13,140 bases of DNA from Actinomycetota bacterium (lineage in GTDB: Bacteria; Actinomycetota; Actinomycetes; Nanopelagicales; Nanopelagicaceae), in assembly GCA_009704285.1 (NCBI GenBank), contig WLEM01000003.1:1-13140 (forward strand). Direction: 5' to 3'. Position 1 is the stretch's first letter. Each line of letters begins with the position of its first letter. The notes under the pieces are model-generated. The model saw only the letters and a program-made list of their open reading frames with translations, was not told where the DNA came from and searched no databases. Below, piece by piece: positions 9,972 to 13,140 of the stretch. The position numbers and the translations under genes are program-made.

Positions 9972-11164
9972 TTAATAAAAAGGTATTTGCTGTAATACTT
10001 TCATTAAGCCTTATGCCAGCCTCAGCAATAGCTGCGCCGCCAAAGCCAACCCAAGCACAAATCGATGCTGCGAAAAAAATTGAGGCTGAGAAGAAGGCAG
10101 CAGCTGATGCGGCTGCAAAAAAATTAAACTCTGCGAAAAAGACATTACGCCAGCTAACAGCCATCGCAACTACAAAACGTAAAGCCTATGTCGCAGCTCA
10201 AAATGAGCTAAAAGCGAAAACTAAACAGGCAGAAATTGCCATGGCGCATTTGCAAGTTGCACAAGCATCAGTTAGCACCGGTAAACGAACCATTGGAAAG
10301 CTGGCATTAAATGCCTATGTAATGGGTGGTGGTTTCACAGATTTGGATTCAGTGCTAAATGCAGATGGCCCACAAGATTTAGCTGATCGACTAAATGCGT
10401 TAGATGCATTGGGTGAGAATAATTCCAATGCGCTAGATAGATTTAAAGCAGCCGAAGTGGTTGCATCTACTGCACAAAAGGCGGCAGATGTAGCAAAAAA
10501 AGCACAGGCTGAGGCAACAGTTAAAGTGGCAGCTGCTAAAAAAGCAGCTGATGAAGCAGCAGCGATGCAACAAGAAGAGGTAGATAAATTACAAGCAGTC
10601 CAAGATAAATTAGCTAAAGAGTTAGCAGTTGCACAAAAAACTAGATTAACTTTGGAGCAACAAAGACAGATTGCATTATTAGAAGAGGCAAATGCTGGAA
10701 GAGCTTTAATAACCCCAGATCAGGCAAAGATTTGGCGAGATACTGGTTTTACGGGGAGAAGCAGTACTCGATCAACTGAAGCTATGCGTCTTGCTGCAGT
10801 TGAGTATGCCAAAAAGCAGGTATTGGCTAAAAAACCTTATGTTTGGGGAGATGAAGGACCAAATGCATTTGATTGCTCTGGATTAGTTTATGCCGCCTAT
10901 CGAGCCGCAGGTCTTGGATGGCCAAACTGGGATCGCCTCAACTCATCACTTTATTGGGTGGCAACTAAGCGTGTGCCATTAAATGAAATGGTGCCAGGAG
11001 ATCTAGTTTTCTACTCATACAAAGGAACAGTTAGCACTATTCACCACATTGGAATTTATGCTGGCGATGGCATGATGTGGGAGGCGCACAATAAGGATAA
11101 GGATTTGCTCTTTTCTAGCATCTATAGCGTCAAGGGTTTAATGCCTTACGGGGGTCGGGTCTAA
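9968..11164 (+). CDS. Secreted coiled-coil NlpC/P60 peptidoglycan endopeptidase
   Basis: A 398-residue secreted cell-wall hydrolase. Residues 1-22 form a signal peptide (MINKKVF, hydrophobic core, ASAIAA). Residues about 28-245 are very rich in Ala, Lys, Glu and Gln with heptad character and form a long helical coiled coil, broken around 115-150 by a Gly/Asp-rich stretch. The C-terminal NlpC/P60 domain (about 270-398) has the Cys nucleophile in FDCSG (Cys303), the His in HHIGIY (His360) and a third polar residue in WEAHNK (His374). Family members cleave the D-Glu/meso-diaminopimelate bond. The layout resembles RipC/PcsB-type enzymes, where the coiled coil controls activity. The start is TTG, overlapping the permease stop by 4 bp, so translation is probably coupled; no strong ribosome binding site is seen. 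Confidence 0.9.
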   Translation: MINKKVFAVILSLSLMPASAIAAPPKPTQAQIDAAKKIEAEKKAAADAAAKKLNSAKKTLRQLTAIATTKRKAYVAAQNELKAKTKQAEIAMAHLQVAQASVSTGKRTIGKLALNAYVMGGGFTDLDSVLNADGPQDLADRLNALDALGENNSNALDRFKAAEVVASTAQKAADVAKKAQAEATVKVAAAKKAADEAAAMQQEEVDKLQAVQDKLAKELAVAQKTRLTLEQQRQIALLEEANAGRALITPDQAKIWRDTGFTGRSSTRSTEAMRLAAVEYAKKQVLAKKPYVWGDEGPNAFDCSGLVYAAYRAAGLGWPNWDRLNSSLYWVATKRVPLNEMVPGDLVFYSYKGTVSTIHHIGIYAGDGMMWEAHNKDKDLLFSSIYSVKGLMPYGGRV

Positions 11165-11177
11165 TCTTGTCGGTGTG
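11162..11177 (+). promoter_or_regulatory. Putative leaderless promoter of tilS, overlapping a stop codon
   Basis: TAATCT at 11162-11167 begins with the TAA stop of the upstream hydrolase gene and lies 7 nt before the GTG start at 11175. The 10-bp spacer has no Shine-Dalgarno. A start of transcription at or next to the GTG would make tilS leaderless and partly independent of the upstream genes. No clear -35 is seen. Confidence 0.5.
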
Positions 11178-12137
11178 AGCACTTCAAATACACCAAACCT
11201 TTGGGAGATTAGAAAAGCTTTAAAACCTTTTCTTAATGATCTAACCCAACCTGTTTTATTCGGTTGCTCAGGTGGTGCTGATTCAATGGCGCTTGCAATT
11301 GCATTGTTTGCAGAGTGCGGTGGCGAGAAAGTAATTCCAGTTGTAGTCGACCATGGGCTACAACCAAATTCAGATCAAATTACTGCAAAAGTTGTTGAGC
11401 AATTAAAAACTATCGGATACAAAAAAGTTGAAACTGCAGTTGCTCAAGTAATTGTTACGGATGGTTTAGAGGCATCTGCTAGACGAGCAAGATATAAAGT
11501 CTTTCATCAATTCATTGATAGCTATCAACCAAAGTATTTCTTTCTAGCTCACACTTTAAATGATCAGGCAGAAACTGCTTTACTTGGATTAGCCAGAGGA
11601 TCAGGGGCAAGATCACTTTCTGGCATGGCAACTCAAAACAATCTTTTTGTTAGACCACTTTTAAAAATTACTAGGCAAATGAGTGAGGCAGCATGTGCTG
11701 AAGTAGGTATTGATTTCTGGTCTGATCCACACAATCAAGATTTAAAATTTGCAAGAGTTCGGGTGCGTAAGAATGTTTTGCCAGCACTGGAGGAAAATTT
11801 AGGGCCTGGGATAACTGAGGCACTTGTTAGGACAGCTGATTTGTTGCGAGATGATGCTGATGCCTTGGATGGTTTTGCAAATGAGTTTTTTGCCCAAGTA
11901 GATCCAAAGAATTTAGAGGTAAAAGATCTAGAACGGTTACCTAAAGCAATCAGGAGCAGAGTATTGCGATTAGCTATTTATCAAGCAGGTGCACCATCAG
12001 GCTCACTGACTGCTGAACATATTGAAGCTGCAGAGGCGTTAATCTCCAATTGGCATGGGCAAAAAGAGGTATCACTTCCGGGGAATGTGAAGCTTTTGCG
12101 AAATTCAGGCAGAATTGTCCTCTCAGCTAACACATAA
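11175..12137 (+). CDS. tilS: tRNA(Ile)-lysidine synthetase
   Basis: This enzyme converts cytidine 34 of the CAU-anticodon tRNA-Ile to lysidine with ATP and lysine, which lets the tRNA read AUA and not AUG; it is essential in most bacteria. The PP-loop SGGADS (32-37) marks the N-type ATP pyrophosphatase domain. HTLNDQAETALLGLARGSGA (126-145) is the TilS form of the second conserved motif, and DPHNQDLKFARVRVRKNVLP (184-203) closes the catalytic domain. At 320 residues it is of the short actinobacterial kind, without the full C-terminal domains of E. coli TilS. The GTG start at 11175 is 10 bp after the previous stop and lacks a ribosome binding site. It leads the conserved tilS-hpt-ftsH block. 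Confidence 0.95.
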   Translation: MSTSNTPNLWEIRKALKPFLNDLTQPVLFGCSGGADSMALAIALFAECGGEKVIPVVVDHGLQPNSDQITAKVVEQLKTIGYKKVETAVAQVIVTDGLEASARRARYKVFHQFIDSYQPKYFFLAHTLNDQAETALLGLARGSGARSLSGMATQNNLFVRPLLKITRQMSEAACAEVGIDFWSDPHNQDLKFARVRVRKNVLPALEENLGPGITEALVRTADLLRDDADALDGFANEFFAQVDPKNLEVKDLERLPKAIRSRVLRLAIYQAGAPSGSLTAEHIEAAEALISNWHGQKEVSLPGNVKLLRNSGRIVLSANT

Positions 12138-12141
12138 GGAG
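12136..12141 (+). promoter_or_regulatory. Ribosome binding site of hpt
   Basis: AAGGAG at 12136-12141 overlaps the tilS stop codon and lies 4 nt before the GTG start at 12146. It supports the GTG and indicates that hpt is translated from a tilS-hpt transcript. Confidence 0.7.
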
Positions 12142-12145
12142 AATC

Positions 12146-12697
12146 GTGGATCTATCAGCACTTGGAAATGACATCGAAAGAGTTGTTGTAAGTCAGGAGC
12201 AGATTCAAAATAGATTAAAAGAGTTAGCTGCCCAGGTCGATAAAGATTATGCCGGTCGTGATTTAATTTTGGTAGGTGTATTAAAGGGTGCGGTTATGGC
12301 GATGGCAGATTTCTCTCGCTACCTACAACGACATGTTGATATGGATTGGATGGCAGTTTCATCCTATGGCGCCGGCACTAAATCAAGTGGTGTAGTTAGA
12401 ATTCTAAAGGATTTAGATAGTGATATTTTAGGAAGAGAAGTTTTAATTGTTGAAGATATTTTAGATACAGGTTTAACACTTTCTTGGTTGACTGAGAATC
12501 TACTTTCACGTGGTGCGAAATCTGTTTCGGTTTTAACTGTTTTGCGTAAACCTGATGCTGCCACAGTTAAAGTTGAAGCTAAATATGTTGGCTTTGATAT
12601 ACCAAGTGAATTTGTGGTCGGTTATGGCTTAGATTTCAATCAGAAGTACCGAAATTTGCCGTTTATTGGCGTTCTTGCCAAACACCTTTATTCTTAA
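12146..12697 (+). CDS. hpt: Hypoxanthine(-guanine) phosphoribosyltransferase
   Basis: A 183-residue type I phosphoribosyltransferase that joins hypoxanthine (and usually guanine) to PRPP to give IMP or GMP in purine salvage. The PRPP-binding loop VLIVEDILDTGLTL (99-112) is intact, with the two acidic residues E103 and D104. The pyrophosphate loop is in LVGVLKGAV (42-50), the flexible loop around SSYGAGTKSSG (72-82), and the base-recognition region at KYVGFDIPSEFVVGYGLDF (146-164). Length is normal. The start is GTG, 8 bp after tilS with a good Shine-Dalgarno. With guaB1 and the NCS1 permease it is one of three purine or nucleobase-related genes in the window. Confidence 0.95.
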   Translation: MDLSALGNDIERVVVSQEQIQNRLKELAAQVDKDYAGRDLILVGVLKGAVMAMADFSRYLQRHVDMDWMAVSSYGAGTKSSGVVRILKDLDSDILGREVLIVEDILDTGLTLSWLTENLLSRGAKSVSVLTVLRKPDAATVKVEAKYVGFDIPSEFVVGYGLDFNQKYRNLPFIGVLAKHLYS

Positions 12698-12734
12698 GCC
12701 CCTAATAACTGTTTCTGAGAAAGAGATGTAACTG

Positions 12735-13140
12735 GTGACGCAAAAAAAGAGTTTTAAGTTCCCTAAATTTAAAGGACTTAACAGTGGGAAAAAGCCTGCC
12801 GCAAAGTCACCACCATCTGCGAGGAAAATTCTGCGTGGACCTCTATTTTGGATCATTGCTGCATTAATTGCAGTAAGCGTATTTGGTCAGATCTCTGCAA
12901 CCGGTGAAGAGTATAAAAAGGTTGAAACCTCAGCCATTTTAAATGAGATATCTCTTAATAATGTTAAGTCTGCATTAGTTATCGATCGTGACCAAAAAGT
13001 ACAAGTAATCTTAAAAGACGGTGAGTTTGTTGATGGATCGGCAAAGATCGAAGCATCATATGTTGCTGGCCAAGAAGCATTAATTGTTGAATTACTAACA
13101 AGCAATCCACCAGCTGCGGGCTGGGATATTAAGGTTCCAA
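12735..13140 (+). CDS. ftsH: ATP-dependent zinc metalloprotease FtsH (5' part)
   Basis: The first 135 codons of a gene whose frame stays open to the right edge. Residues 1-35 form a Lys/Pro-rich cytoplasmic leader, residues about 36-53 (GPLFWIIAALIAVSVFGQI) the first membrane helix, and then begins the small extracytoplasmic domain with the FtsH-type pattern KKVETSAILNEISLNNVKSALV. The AAA+ and HExxH domains lie beyond the window, so identity rests on this N-terminal pattern and on its place after tilS and hpt, where ftsH is found in many Actinobacteria and Firmicutes. FtsH degrades damaged membrane proteins and some regulators. The GTG at 12735 is the likely start: an in-frame TAA is 6 bp upstream, and a weak purine-rich AGAAAGAG (12718-12725) precedes it. 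Confidence 0.85.
   Translation, partial: MTQKKSFKFPKFKGLNSGKKPAAKSPPSARKILRGPLFWIIAALIAVSVFGQISATGEEYKKVETSAILNEISLNNVKSALVIDRDQKVQVILKDGEFVDGSAKIEASYVAGQEALIVELLTSNPPAAGWDIKVP

Noticed and set aside
10040..10680. Repetitive Ala/Lys-rich sequence that looks like a tandem repeat
   Set aside because: It encodes the coiled coil of the NlpC/P60 protein; the DNA units are not regular enough to call a tandem repeat.
12629..12856. Minus-strand open frame over the hpt/ftsH junction
   Set aside because: It runs antisense to the hpt 3' end and the ftsH 5' end, both of which have clear family motifs; nothing supports it as a gene.

Overview
This 13.1-kb window is a compact, AT-rich stretch of bacterial chromosome, most likely from a small-genome actinobacterium. 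The best guess is a freshwater acI/Nanopelagicales-type lineage, but that is inferred from style and gene content, not from a marker gene. Supporting points: a GuaB1-type GMP reductase with a CBS pair (an actinobacterial family), the dacB/tilS/hpt/ftsH gene set that clusters in many Actinobacteria, several genes with a -10 box 6-9 nt before the start codon and no Shine-Dalgarno (leaderless style), frequent GTG/TTG starts, and very little spacer DNA (about 2% of the window; convergent genes overlap in their stop codons). No tRNA, rRNA, CRISPR array, insertion sequence, phage gene or long repeat was seen, and no gene-free stretch exceeds about 80 bases.

Layout. 1-1020: the 3' part of a DEAD-box RNA helicase. 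1049-2470: an NCS1-family nucleobase permease, convergent with guaB1 (2467-3903, minus strand), a probable GMP reductase. guaB1 is divergent from a low-molecular-weight phosphotyrosine phosphatase gene (3929-4471); the two share one symmetric promoter core. An isolated TPR-repeat protein (4552-5496) is convergent with a SpoU/TrmH-family RNA methyltransferase (5493-6146, minus strand). From 6176 to the end all genes point right: a secreted D-Ala-D-Ala carboxypeptidase (dacB), haem o synthase (ctaB), an ABC transporter ATPase and ABC-2 permease, a secreted coiled-coil NlpC/P60 peptidoglycan hydrolase, tilS, hpt and the first 135 codons of ftsH.

How the genes fit together. The left part combines RNA handling (helicase, RNA methyltransferase) with purine economy: a nucleobase importer faces an enzyme that returns GMP to IMP, and hpt further right salvages hypoxanthine/guanine. 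The right part is an envelope block (DacB, ABC transporter, NlpC/P60 hydrolase) running into the conserved tilS-hpt-ftsH block. The closest physical coupling is ABC ATPase -> permease -> NlpC/P60 hydrolase (2-bp gap, then a 4-bp overlap), which suggests one transcription unit and possibly one envelope function.

The window is mostly housekeeping. I see no clear new defence, mobile or biosynthetic system. The points most worth a second look are regulatory and architectural: the back-to-back promoter at 3903-3931, a promoter embedded in a stop codon ahead of tilS, a nested hairpin over the phosphatase stop codon, stop codons shared in TTAA at both convergent junctions, and the ABC/NlpC-P60 module.
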